This document shows positions 11,927-22,882 of a stretch of DNA of 64,000 bases, one piece after another. Origin of the DNA: Phellopilus nigrolimitatus (taxonomy: Eukaryota > Basidiomycota > Agaricomycetes > Hymenochaetales > Hymenochaetaceae); the NCBI GenBank assembly GCA_021029095.1, contig JAJOHG010000002.1, positions 248,001 through 312,000 of the forward strand. The letters run 5' to 3'. The notes beneath the pieces are model-generated. The model was given only the letters and a program-made list of their open reading frames with translations, did no database searches and had not been told where the DNA came from. The position numbers and the translations under genes are program-made. The first letter of the stretch is position 1; every line of letters starts with the position of its first letter.

Positions 11927-12217
11927 TTAGTATTCCAAAGTCAGTATTGGGTGTGTACTTTTGAGTCGCACGGCTGTCTTCAACACTTTCTTCAGGCTCC
12001 GTAAGGATGATGATCGAGGGAGTTTCACTTCTTTGACCTTAGCTTTGCCCTTCCACGCTTCGTTGACTCCTTCCTCTTCTCAAGTGCATTCATTTTCGTC
12101 CCAGTCCGATTGACGCGTCTCCTCGTAGTACCCGCCGTCAGAACTGTCAGAGGAATCGCAATATTCAGAATCCGACTCCTGCACGGAGTTGCGAGGCCTT
12201 CTCGCACTTCTCGCCAT
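11927..12217 (-). pseudogene. small acidic-then-basic ORF interrupted by one in-frame TGA
   Basis: From the ATG at 12217 (MARSARRPRNSVQESDSEY) the frame encodes 45 residues, the second half acidic and rich in Ser and Asp, up to a TGA at 12080-12082. The same frame then stays open for 50 further codons that are first Glu-rich and then Lys-rich (KGKAKVKEVKLPRSSSLRS), ending in TAA at 11927-11929. The amino-acid style continues across the stop, so this may be one small gene with a nonsense change, a gene with a missed tiny intron, or chance. The family is not recognised. It lies next to another broken gene, the SDR at 12549. Confidence 0.3.
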
Positions 12218-12548
12218 AATTCCGTGCTTAGTAGAGAATTTTTCGAGGTCTATGTGTGATCTTGTGTCTGAGCGTTCTCGTTGTCGGCGGAAGAAGAAGC
12301 AAGGACGCACTGACTTGGGGTGGGCGCTAAATAGCTAAATCCTTATATAAAATAAAATAAAATCCGAAATTAGCAACAGCCATGTCTTCTGCCGTGTTGC
12401 CACCGCAGAGCCACAAATTCATCTTGATTCTGAAGTCATGAAACGGTATGTCGGTGATCTCGGACGTCGATGCAGACATAAGTTCTGCGTTCAGAAATTT
12501 GCCCTATAACCAAGGCCATATCGTCGACGAGAACATACCCTTGACCAT
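12218..12548. other. intergenic, about 330 bases
   Basis: This stretch lies between the divergent small ORF (minus) and the SDR remnant (plus) and probably holds both promoters. An A+T-rich patch (ataaaataaaataaaat) is at about 12345-12362. No gene is seen. Confidence 0.4.
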
Positions 12549-13498
12549 ATGTCCCTTGACACCAATATTCAGATTTCGAGGTCTCGAGTCGCTATCATCA
12601 CGGGCCCGGCGGGAGATCTTGGACGTGCTATCGCGTTGCGTCTCGCATCTGACGGCTTCCTCCTCGCTCTGACAGACCTCCCGGAACGCGAAATCGATCT
12701 CGTCTCGTTAAACGCCGAAATTGATAAAGCTCAGATCGCCTCAAAGGCCGATATACTATATGTAACTGGTGATATATCCGTGGAAGCAGACGTACAGCGC
12801 ATCGTAGATGCGACGGTTGAGAAGTTCGGGAATCTCGATGTTGTACGTCTAAGCTGCCCTTTTCAATCCAATTATTTACTATACTTATGACCTGAGGTCT
12901 AAAAAAGATGGTGTCGAATGCCGCGATCTTCAAAAGCTTATCTATCGATGCCAGTAAGCTTCGTGAAGACCATTTTCATCCAGCATTGATCTGACAAACT
13001 TTACCAGTGGATTCAGAGACTTGGGATAAAATCTTTTCTGTGAATGTCCGCGGTATGATGCTCTGCTACAAGTGGGCCGCGAAACAGATGGTCAAGCAGG
13101 GAAGAGGCGGAAAGCTCATCGGTGATTTAGAGCAGGCTATCAATTCTCAAATATTCTCAAAACTGACTCCGTCGTTTTCGTAGGCGGCTGCTCTGTTGCT
13201 GGGCTTACCGGTATGTGCTGTTGACTCCATAGGCGCCGGCATGCCTTCTATTCCTCCCCGAAGACGAAAACAGATCGACTGACTTGAAAACATGTCACTA
13301 GGCGACAACTCACACGATCAAGCTCGGAAAGCTCGGCAGACCAGAGGACATCGCATGTCTGGTTTCATTCCTGGCATCGAAGGGCTCAGCATACATCACA
13401 GGTGGGAAAGGCTTGACTTTTATTTCTCTATGCCACGTTCGCTGACCGCGCGCACAGGCCAAACGTACTCGTGCGATGGAGGTATGCATATTGCCTAA
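12549..13498 (+). pseudogene. short-chain dehydrogenase/reductase remnant lacking the catalytic YxxxK block
   Basis: Exons from the ATG at 12549 encode the start of a classical SDR Rossmann fold: VAIITGPAGDLGRAIALRL, VTGDISVEADVQRIVDA, VSNAAIF in place of NNAG, and TWDKIFSVNVRGMMLCYKWAAK. The strand with the catalytic Ser follows (GGCSVAGLTG). The next recognisable part is the far C-terminal block LGKLGRPEDIACLVSFLASK ... GQTYSCDGGMHIA. Only about 110 bases lie between GLTG (about 13208) and LGRPED (about 13330). In intact SDRs about 80-90 residues sit there, including the YxxxK proton-relay pair and the NAPG region. The second Gly of TGxxxGxG is also Asp. The sequence therefore looks like a gene that lost its active site by an internal deletion; a mis-assembly is the alternative. 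Confidence 0.75.
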
Positions 13499-13894
13499 TA
13501 GCATATACATGCAAATCTTCATGTAGGATACATATTTTAATAAAATGATTCCATTATACTTCCACTGTGCGTGTAGCAACACATGACAAGTGTTGAAAAA
13601 GCACCACCAGTCTGATACACGGCATCCAGCTATCCTGCTGCAAACTGCAGAGCTGTGCATGCACAAAGTAGATTCGGATGAATTCACCCTCCTGACGAAG
13701 AAGCGGAGCGAGTCGATGCACCAAGTGTACAAACTCTGAAGAGCAACTGGTAGTCTTCGGAAGCCTTCGGTATTCGCTGATGAATAGTCATTGAGATGTG
13801 CAACGCATCTGAAGCGCCGACTCTGCAAAACTTTGATCAGTATCCTAGATATGACCGACAAAGTGATCGAAATACATACTAAGCTCGGCTCATC
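13499..13894. other. intergenic, about 400 bases
   Basis: This is a convergent gap between the SDR remnant (plus) and the 3' end of the Bet5 gene (minus), so it should hold two 3' ends. A 183-codon minus-strand frame that crosses into the SDR exons is a shadow. No gene is seen. Confidence 0.5.
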
Positions 13895-14666
13895 TCAACT
13901 GAAGAATTGCAGACCTCTCACGAGACGGTCAACACTCGCACGAAAGTACTCGTTATCGATTCCTTGATCACGCGAGTCCATTGGCATGAGCGGGTTGCGT
14001 ACGACGTACTCGAGAAACGGGCCGGCGTAGATCTGTCGCAGCGCGAAGCGTACGGCTGACGCGTCTGCCTTAGGATCGGAAAGGAGCACGAACTTGTACA
14101 GCGTTGGTGTCTCATAGAGGTGCATCTTATACGCTGATGTGCGGTACGAAGTGAAGCTCTCGTCACTAGAGAACAAGCGATCAGTATATCAGAAGGAGAG
14201 AAAGGTATACACTCACCGTTTAGACAGTTTTTTCATCAAATTCCTCAACGACAGAATCACACCATAAACCAACTTCGCTTCCTCATCGAATGACAACGCG
14301 CTGCCTTGCGAAGGAGGTGGCATTTGCGTGTTCGCATTGCCTGGCCCTGGCGGCTTAGTATATTCCGGTTCTTCATTGACAGCGACCACGATCCCTGAGC
14401 TCGACAACAGCGTGTTTCTGGGACTGCTGAATGTTGATATCGGCATTTGCGTGCCGTCCGCAGTAGGTGATTGGTAGGATACGGCGCGAGAGACGGCGGG
14501 CAGAAGCGCATCCTTTCCTGCGGGCTTTGGCCGTTTCGTGCGATGCCAGTCGTGGTAGTAGATACACGTACAATGTCTACGAAAAAGTCATGGTTATTTA
14601 CGCGTCGGTGTCACAAGAAAACGCGAAGGTATACCTGTCAAAGACGTAGAGGCTGTAGACCGTCAT
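13895..14666 (-). CDS. bet5: TRAPP complex core subunit Bet5 (TRAPPC1)
   Basis: Bet5 is a longin-fold subunit of the TRAPP tethering complex, the exchange factor for Ypt1/Rab1 on ER-to-Golgi membranes. Three exons are visible. Exon 1 starts at 14666 and encodes MTVYSLYVFDR. After a short intron, exon 2 carries CTCIYYHDWHR and ends LVYGVILSLRNLMKKLSKR. Exon 3 encodes ESFTSYRTSAYKMHLYETPT, KFVLLSDPKA and GPFLEYVVRNPL, ending GLQFFS. These are the conserved blocks of the family. About 220 residues compares with about 159 in yeast; the extra length is a Ser/Pro-rich insert between the first strand and the first helix of the longin fold. The gene follows the Fun30 gene on the same strand after about 230 bases. 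Confidence 0.88.
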
Positions 14667-14897
14667 CTCAAGATTGCGGCAAGAGGTCAAGCAGCACTTC
14701 CATTTACATCAACGGTCTTGTGAGTCCACGCCGATCGTTCAAGAATCGAGAGAACAACAAAAACGAATTGTTCGATAGCATCCAGCAACTGCAACAGATA
14801 TCACAGACTAAATTACAAAAATGAATGAGAGGGAGGAAAAGAAAAATTAGGTGGAGATAAAAATATAATCGAATATCGAATATCCATGTACCCTCCT

Positions 14898-17800
14898 CTA
14901 TGAGCCCTCTAAATCTGTCAGCTCAGATTCCGAATCCATAGCCATAGCTTTAACGGCCGCCTTTTTGGCAGCAGACGACTTTGTACCATTGACAGCAGGT
15001 GGTGCCTGTCCGTCACCAGGCTCCTTCCTTTCTTCCTCCTCGAACTGCTTTCGCAGCGTGTCCATCAAGCTCGTCCGCATGATCTTCTCCGTCTTCTCCT
15101 CCCCACCCCCAGCGCCAGATTCATCTGCGTCGCCGGCAACCGCCTCATCGAGAGCAAGTTTCGTCTCTCCAAGCCGGAGCATATCCTCCTCGATCGTCCC
15201 GCGTGAAATGAGCTTGACAATCTCGACATCCCGCTTCTGGCCAATTCGGTATGCACGATCTGCAGCCTGCCGATCATTATGCGGATTGAAGTCTTGGTCG
15301 AAGAGTATCACAACGGATGCAGCAGTAAGGTTGATACCCATGCCGCCTGCTTTCGTCGAGAGAAGGAAGACAGGGATGGATTGGTCTTCGGTGAACTCGT
15401 CGACAAGACCTTGTCGAACGTCGACGGCCGTCGAACCCGTCAGAACAAGGTGTTTGATGGACCTCTGCTTGAGAATAACTTGCAGAATGTCGAGAATTTG
15501 GGTAAACTATAGGTCGAAGCAAATGTATTAGCGCAATGACTACGGCTGAGATTTATGCAACAAACCTGAGAGAAGATTAAGCATTTCCTATCCTCCGCTT
15601 TGTAACGCTCCAAAAGTTCAAGCATGGCCTTGACTTTACCGGCCTCAACATAACAGCTCTCATCCAATAAGAACTTCCGTGTAGACTGTGATGAAGAGTT
15701 TCAATATGATATACTTCCTCGAAGTCTCATAGGATAGAGCGAACGAGCCTTGTACGTCCTGCAGAATGCCTGGAGCTCCGCGTCTGTCATGACTTCCATG
15801 TCCTCGTTCACGTATTCAAAAATGGCACCGCGCTTTTTGAAATCCGGCTCTTTCAGAAGCACGCGCGTCATGGACGCCAACGTCGAATCCGTGAACTGTG
15901 TGCGGAAGAGCATCGGGTGCGAAGCCGCTTTGCGAAGGTCCATAAGCACGTTTGACGTATTTTCCGAGTACTTCTTATCCTTCGCGCGGGGATTGCTTCG
16001 TCCCTTCTTCTGTTGCTGCTTGCCGTTCTGTTGCTGCTTGCCACCGCCTTTCGTGCCCGGGCCGTCCGGGTCGTCAGATGGTACAGTCTCTTTGTCTTCG
16101 GTCTCAGCGAGTACCATCTTCCGCGAACGCTGCTTTGCGTCGTCGTAAATTGTCTTCTGAATGGGAGTGAGGGGGCACCATTCAATACGCTCAGTCTTTT
16201 TCGGAAGGTCTTTGAGCACCTAGAACCAAACTTGCCTCAATTTCCGCGAACGAGGATAGGAATTAGAATGCGCACCTGATCCTTCCGCCGACGAAGAACA
16301 AAAGGAGTCATCATCATCTTCGCCCTTTTTACGCGTTCTTCAGCAAGCAGCTGTCTGGAATCGCCCCTCACTTTGAAGATCGCGCGCAAAGAATTCTGGG
16401 TCTCGTCTCCTCCAAATTGGTCAGGAAGAATAAAATTCATGACGGACTACATAGCAAAATTTTGAGGATGATGACAACAAAAGCAAGTTCGGAGAAAAAG
16501 ACGGACCACAAGCTCTTGCAAATTGTTTTGCAGAGGCGTACCGGTAAGCAGCAGTTTCCATTCGGAGCCTATCCGAGTCAAGGCCGTGTACCGCTGCGAT
16601 TGAAAGTTCTTGAGGACGTGACCCTCATCAAATACACAGGTCTGGAGACACGATGAAGCAGGATAAATTAAGACAAATTTGTTAACCTGTAAACCAAGAT
16701 CACTCACATTCCATGGGATCTTGCGCATGAACTTCCTGTCCCTTTCGTCGCCGACAGCCAGGTTGTATGTCGTGATAAGGACTTCCCAGGGCTTTATCTT
16801 TGTCTGTCGGCATCCCAGTTGTGTCCGCAGAAGATCATCGCGTAAGCCAGGTCGTTCATCCTTGTTCCCGTAATACGTCGTGATTGAGATAGACGGTGCA
16901 AATCGCTCGAACTCACGACACCAGTTTTCAAGTGTCGAGGAGCTACAACAAAGGCTTACTGAGAAAGAAAAGTCTTCGACAGGTGGTTATCCACTTACGG
17001 TACTACAATAAGGTGTGGTCCAGCGCAGCCTTGCTCTTTCAACTGAGCGAAGAAGGCTATCACTTGCACGGTCTTGCCAAGACCTAAGTATTTGGATGTT
17101 AGAGCAGCTCAACAAATCGAAAGACGATTTTTTTATCTTCATACATACCCATCTCGTCAGCCAGGATGCAGCTATATTTTTTTGAGTGAAGAAGGCGCAG
17201 CCAATTGATACCGATAAGTTGATAGTCCTTAAGCTGGACACCGGGAGCAAGCATAGAAGGAGCCTTAGCGATGAAACCGCTAGTCGAAGACGTGTCAGAG
17301 ATCGAGACAAGGTTGATGGCGCCGTCATCAGACACGTCCGGTGTGGACGACCGCATCGTTTCCTTCTCTTTGCCCTTTCCTTTACTAGTCCAGCCGGCGA
17401 TTGCTCTCTTCAGTTCGTCACCTATGCGCTCGCAGCCCTGCAGAATATCGTCTACGGCACCATATCCTCGATAGATGGTCGTGCACTCCTCGAACATACG
17501 AGGACTAATTCCAGCCGGTCCGGCCTTCTTCTTTCCCTGGCTCAATTTCTTCACTAAGTCATCGACAGAGTCAAACGGTCGCAAAGATATGATCTTCTCT
17601 GCTTGCTCCGGTGTACAACCTGCGAAGAGTAAGATCGGGTAAAAACTAAGTGTTGGGAGATATATACCTGTGAGCTCCCGAAGCGCATCCAACCCAAGCG
17701 CATTCAAATCATTGAAAGCTTTCTTCTCGAACCAGCCAACCTCTTCCACGACTTCTATAGGCTCATTCTCCGAATCAGATTCAATAACTTTTCTGCGAGG

Positions 17801-18937
17801 CTTACTGCGAGAAGGGCGAGGGCGAATAGGCGATGAATCAGGTTCGGCAGGTGCGGGGGACAACGGCGTAGACGACGACGACGGGGACGGCTGGTCAAGA
17901 ACAGCGCGCCTTTTATAAATGGACGACTTTGCTGCCATCTCCCTTTGATGCACGCGTTTTAACTCGCGCTCCTCGTCCACCTCCTTAACTTTCCCTATTA
18001 CTCTGACCGAATCCGATGTAGACGAAGACGACGGCCCTTGGCGCACCCGAGGACTAAAATTGGTGTCTAAGAGGAGATTGGACGCTTTGCGTATGTCGCC
18101 CTTGGACATGTGGTAAGCTGCATCCACAGTCTCCCGATCCACCCACGCATTGGCAACACGAAACTTCTGGAGGGCGGTGTCGATTGGAGGGTCACCGCGG
18201 ACGTTGAGGGGCTTCGATGATCCTACGATGAGTGCCTTCACGTCGGGAAGGGACTCGTCAGAAGACATTGACGATGAGGATACCAGCAACCTGTTTGGAC
18301 CCAGCTTGCGCTTCTGACCGGGGCGGGTTATTTCGGGCGACGTAGGGGACGTGGGGACTATCACGTCGAGCGGCTCAGAGCTGGACTGGTTGGTGTTGGC
18401 CCGCTTGCGTGGGCGTTCGTTATCGGAACCCTCATCGTCGTTGGCTGACCGCCGAAGAGGAGTAGGATTTGGACGCGTGATAGGCGCGTTGTTTACGACT
18501 GTGGACGCGACAAAACCGCTGGGTCTAGACAAGGGATCAGCACGGCCTTTCATGTTTTGTGACCAGGTATTGTGATGATTGAGACCAGGTATCGATGACA
18601 TATCGGACGAGTACTGGTAAGGGCGATATGGTTGGTATTTCGAATCTTGGGCCAGCGGACTTGAATTGGGCACAAGAACTGTTCCGTTCGACGGTGTACT
18701 GGGGAAATAGCGAGAACTCGTCGTGGCGTCGCGCGACTGCGCTGGCGGATCAGACGACGCTCCCGTTGGCAAAGACATTGACGAAGATGCCTCAAGTGGT
18801 GACCGAGAATTTGGAAGCTGTTTCTGCTGCTGTCTAAAAGCAAATTGTGAAAGAGCAAGTCTCTGTCGAGGTAAATCGGCTATGAGTGCGCGGGCATACG
18901 ACATTGCACAAACGACTGACCCTTGCCTCAGCGACAT
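14898..18937 (-). CDS. fun30: SNF2-family chromatin remodeller, Fun30/SMARCAD1 type
   Basis: This is a predicted ATP-dependent nucleosome remodeller of the Fun30/Fft/SMARCAD1 group, which acts in heterochromatin upkeep and DNA end resection. It starts at 18937 ([21 protein letters not shown]) and stops at 14898, about 1130 residues over roughly ten exons. The N-terminal third is disordered but holds a CUE-like segment ([19 protein letters not shown]...). The helicase core follows: [20 protein letters not shown]; then CILADEMG, which is split by an intron; a DEGHVLKN box, the DEGH variant typical of this subfamily; [16 protein letters not shown]; and the C-terminal lobe with [17 protein letters not shown] and [19 protein letters not shown] Gln/Lys/Gly-rich insert lies between the two lobes. 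The subfamily call rests on DEGH plus the CUE-like region. Confidence 0.92.
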
Positions 18938-19358
18938 CTGGACCAGACGACATCGCTGAAAAACTTCACCCTCGTCGTGTTTATATGATGTTGACGAAGT
19001 TTAGTTGCGCACGACGACGCAGGCGACAGTGAGACGACAGCGAGAAAGACAATGTCCTCCGCGCCGTTCAACGCAATTGATCAACACAGGTTCTTCCCAC
19101 GTTCAACCACAGTGAACAAACACTCAACACAATGCAATACATGTAACAAACTAAGGAAGAGTCGGTGTAAAAAAGTAAAATTCATGTATTTATTCTGTAC
19201 ATTCTGATAGTAGCGTCAAGTAAAAAAAAGTAAAAGGAACTCTTAGAAGTTCACGAACATTAAGTAGTGTGGCTGATTACGGATGCTGCTGGAGACGCCG
19301 ACAGGCAGTCACGGTGCTATAGGAAGTGATGACGAGTTGATTATCAGCCTGGAGGAGT
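18938..19358. other. Fun30 upstream region
   Basis: About 420 bases upstream of the Fun30 start codon. They should hold its promoter and, further right, the 3' end of the uncharacterised minus-strand transcription unit described next. No coding frame is supported. Confidence 0.45.
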
Positions 19359-22300
19359 CTGTATAATACAATCAATTGAAGTAAATAGATAGACTACTTA
19401 CCCACAATATATTGAAGTAAGATACGAGGTTAGGGCAGACAACTTGCGAGAGTGTAGAAGCGTGGCATCCTGGAGTAGTAAGCGAAGGGCTAATCGCATT
19501 ATGGGCTAGAAAGAACGATTGCGACATCAAAATTTGCAAAGAAAAAAAGATAGCAATGAACGGAGAATAAAGTCAAGACCAAGCTTAGGACGTAGCAAAT
19601 GGATGGAGAGGAAACTGACCTAGTGTTCTTAAGGCCTAGATGCGGTAGCAGACAGGACAAGGAGCTGAGAAGAAAATCATAGACACAGGCAAGCCAAGCC
19701 ACAACATTCCTGTGAATACGGTGCATTGTAAGTTTCAGGGTTAGAGGGCTTTCCGCACACGGAGTCGACTGTGTAGGCAACGCGATGAGCACAGAAAAAA
19801 CACAACTGACGACATACTAAAGGCTAGATTAGGCGGGAAGTGACAGCTTGGGCGCTTCAAACGAGTCTGCTGTACCGTCCAGCGAGAATGCCTCTGGCAT
19901 GCGAGTTCTCGAGGACAGCTATCCAACCTGCTGTCAAGTGAATATAATCAGACAATTGGCCGCAGGAGAATAGACGCGAGCAACTGCTCACGGGAGGGAG
20001 GGGAAAACCTACGTGCAAACTAGACTCGACTTGGATAAGCTCCTAAGAAATTTCGTCTTGCCAACGCTGTCTCGGAAGCAAACGCGGAAGAAGGCAAGAC
20101 GTGGCGAGAGTGCAGACACACTGCCGATCTGCTCGCACAACTGCATTTCTTTGGCGTTCTTAAAATATGCGTATCTGAAACCAATCTTTGGTATGCTAAA
20201 GAAGTGTTTGAGTTGATTAGATTCGAGCGCGAATCGAGCGGATGAACAGGCAACGCTAAGACGGTCTGTCACTCACCGTCAACAGAGGCCAATTTTGGAT
20301 GCAATTGAAATCAAGCGCCCGGCGGCATCATCAAATCTCCTACCAGCCGTCGCTACAAAGTGGAGACAATAAATGTCAGACTGGAAGCGCTCACAAAAGT
20401 GGCAAAATTAACTCTTGACGCTCAAAGATTCGCAGAATGTAGCCCCGGCGAAAGCAAGATCTTTGAGCCTTCAATCAGCAAGTGACTTGTGTCCAATGTG
20501 AGTTATACTAATTGAAAAATATTCGGCTTACTGATGTACCGGTTGCTCATGAAACGTGGAACATGGAGGAGAAATCAAGTTCTAAAAGTATGCCTGTGTT
20601 CCGACTGACGTTGGCTCAGAACACAAACTTCCTTGTCGGATCTTAGACATCGCGCGATGGTGCGGGCGCTCAGTTTTTGGAAAGAGTCTAGTGCCTAGCC
20701 TTGCAGGCGATGCGTTGAAGATAACCGTAGGAGTGTTCAGTCTAGACTAGAAAATATCGTCTTTCCACCTGTCCAGGAGAACGGTATAATTCTACGGCCG
20801 ACGAGACGCCCAGCAAGTTTTACGGCAGGAGGGCGATTAACGTTTGATGATCTTCGTGTACGGTGGGACTGGGTGCTCACGAAGACATCTAGCGACAAGA
20901 GAGAAGAGCGCGTTAAGACCTTTACAGCCCACACAAAGTGCCATTGTACGAAGGAAGAACATAATTCGGATATAGATTGCAAATGCAAGGCGTAAGAGGT
21001 GACCCAGAGGAATGAATTCGGATGTTTCGCCGACGCATGCTACAGAATTGTATTTGCCTTCCATGACGATCCGGCATTAAGCCAGTGACTGAGTGCGCAA
21101 CAATGAAAGGGAGACATACCTAAAAGGTTACGCTTTGCGGGTAGCTCCCATGACTCTACGTCCTCATCTAAGCGCTCACGAACTCCGAGCGTGTAAGAAA
21201 CTCAGGCTAATGACTGGAGGGCGAAAGCGCAATACAGCGGCGACGCCACCACAGCTTTCGATTGTTAGGACAATACAAAGCGGCGTGTGATTCGCCGTTG
21301 CTGTCGATCTGAATTCAGAGACTCGACCAATCCTTCTCGGGTATTGATCGTCCCCATGTCCTACACAACCCTGACAGCAAGGCAGTGAATATTGGGCGTG
21401 GCGTAGGCGGCACATGGATGAAACACACATGACGGTTTGAAAGCCAAGACCAACCGAAAAATCGAACGGAACGAGAAGAGCCAAGGCAGCCTCTCCGCGC
21501 AACCGAGAAAACTCGGAGATAGGCCACCTATTCCTGTGAATATTCATAACCAGATGCGGAGCAAGAGAATTCAAGATGTCATGAGTAGCCAAGACGATAA
21601 CGTGCATGAGAACCAATGCGAATGGGCGGAGACGTGTTGCGGTTATCATCGCGAGAGGCTCTGACGCGTTCAGTGATTTGAGGCGATGCTAGTAAGTTTC
21701 TGAGAAGCTAAGACAAGATGGACGCTGAATCTGCTAGTTTACTAGATGGGGCATGCTCTGCCTCCACATCTCGGTTACTTTGAAGGTGAATTGCGGTGTC
21801 CGCGGTGGGCATCGTCAGTGTGAAGGCGCCCTCACGAACAACGGAGAAGCGACAGCTTATTTCAAATGATCCGTCCAATGTACCCGGTCCAGAAGTATTA
21901 TAACAACCTGAAGGAGAGTGAAAAGGCCTAATCAATAACCAGGACCACTCGTCATGTAATTTTGCGGAATTCTCACGTACCGATAGTTGTCTTCTTTACG
22001 GGCGGGGAAGGTAGTGTCACTGGGTCAGAATCAGCTGATTCAAATTTGATGCTGCTCGGTCATTTAGAACGGCCAGCGGGAAATGATCATCAGTAGCTGC
22101 TCCTCGTCTGATCAGACATACTACCTGCGAATTGTGAGAAAAGAGCAAGTTATCGCGGACCGATTCTAACGAACAATCCTACTCACGTTTCTTTCTCCTG
22201 GTCCTGTAGGAGGCAATGTAACAAGGCCGGCTTGGCTCGGTCGACCGTTCGTACGCCATATGGCTATTCGTTAAAAGCAATTGCCTTTCGCCGCTGTAAA

Positions 22301-22600
22301 AAGGGGCGCCAAGTACTAGCAGCCAAGAGAACTTCAATTGACAGGCGGAGTTCATTTGACTGGACATTTTCAGTCTCAACCAATATCCTAGTTAGCAGAT
22401 GAATATCCTATCTGTGTAGAGGGCTCTGGCAGCCAATGTGAATGTGACTCGAGCGTCCTGTTTCCCAGTGCGTTGCACGCCTCGTTACTGAAGCCCGTGT
22501 CAAACGGAGTGCCCGACAACCTCGGTCCATTGTCCGCAGAACCGCTAAAGTAATCCAATCCGTCAATTTGCTTCTTGAACAAATGAAGTAGGATCAATGA
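19359..22600 (-). other. uncharacterised spliced minus-strand locus, coding potential unclear
   Basis: No known protein is recognised in this 3.2 kb, but the minus strand carries a series of well-formed short introns with GT donors and CAG/TAG acceptors: 19359-19401, 19506-19619, 19931-19991, 20196-20276, 21908-21980 and 22125-22186. The plus strand shows no comparable series. Several inter-intron pieces stay open and have ordinary protein composition. One follows the intron at 20196-20276 (IPKIGFRYAYFKNAKEMQL). Another spans the 21908-21980 intron, with the Gly codon of KKTTIGCYNTSGPGTLDG split by the splice. Other pieces contain stops in every frame I tried. It could be a multi-exon protein gene whose full model I could not resolve, a decaying gene, or a spliced non-coding RNA. 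Confidence 0.35.
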
Positions 22601-22882
22601 TCCCCGTATAACTCAGGAAAGCCCTGAAGGGAAGTAGTGTTGCATGCTGGCAAGAGCAGGAGGTTCGTTCTGGTCACAGACGACCATGTACATGACGTAA
22701 CCTCTTTTCACCGTCACAACAAAAGGCTGAGCATCATAGATGTTGAGGAAAATGTATTAATTGCTTTACAACGGATTTTTTACAATACGATATATCATAG
22801 GCACAAGCAAAAATCAATCCAAATAGTTTTAGATGGCATTGATGATGACGAAGCTTCGTCTTCAGTGTCAACGGATATTTCT

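Noticed and set aside
13310..13861. 183-codon minus-strand frame
   Set aside because: It runs antisense through the C-terminal SDR exon, which has clear family sequence on the plus strand.
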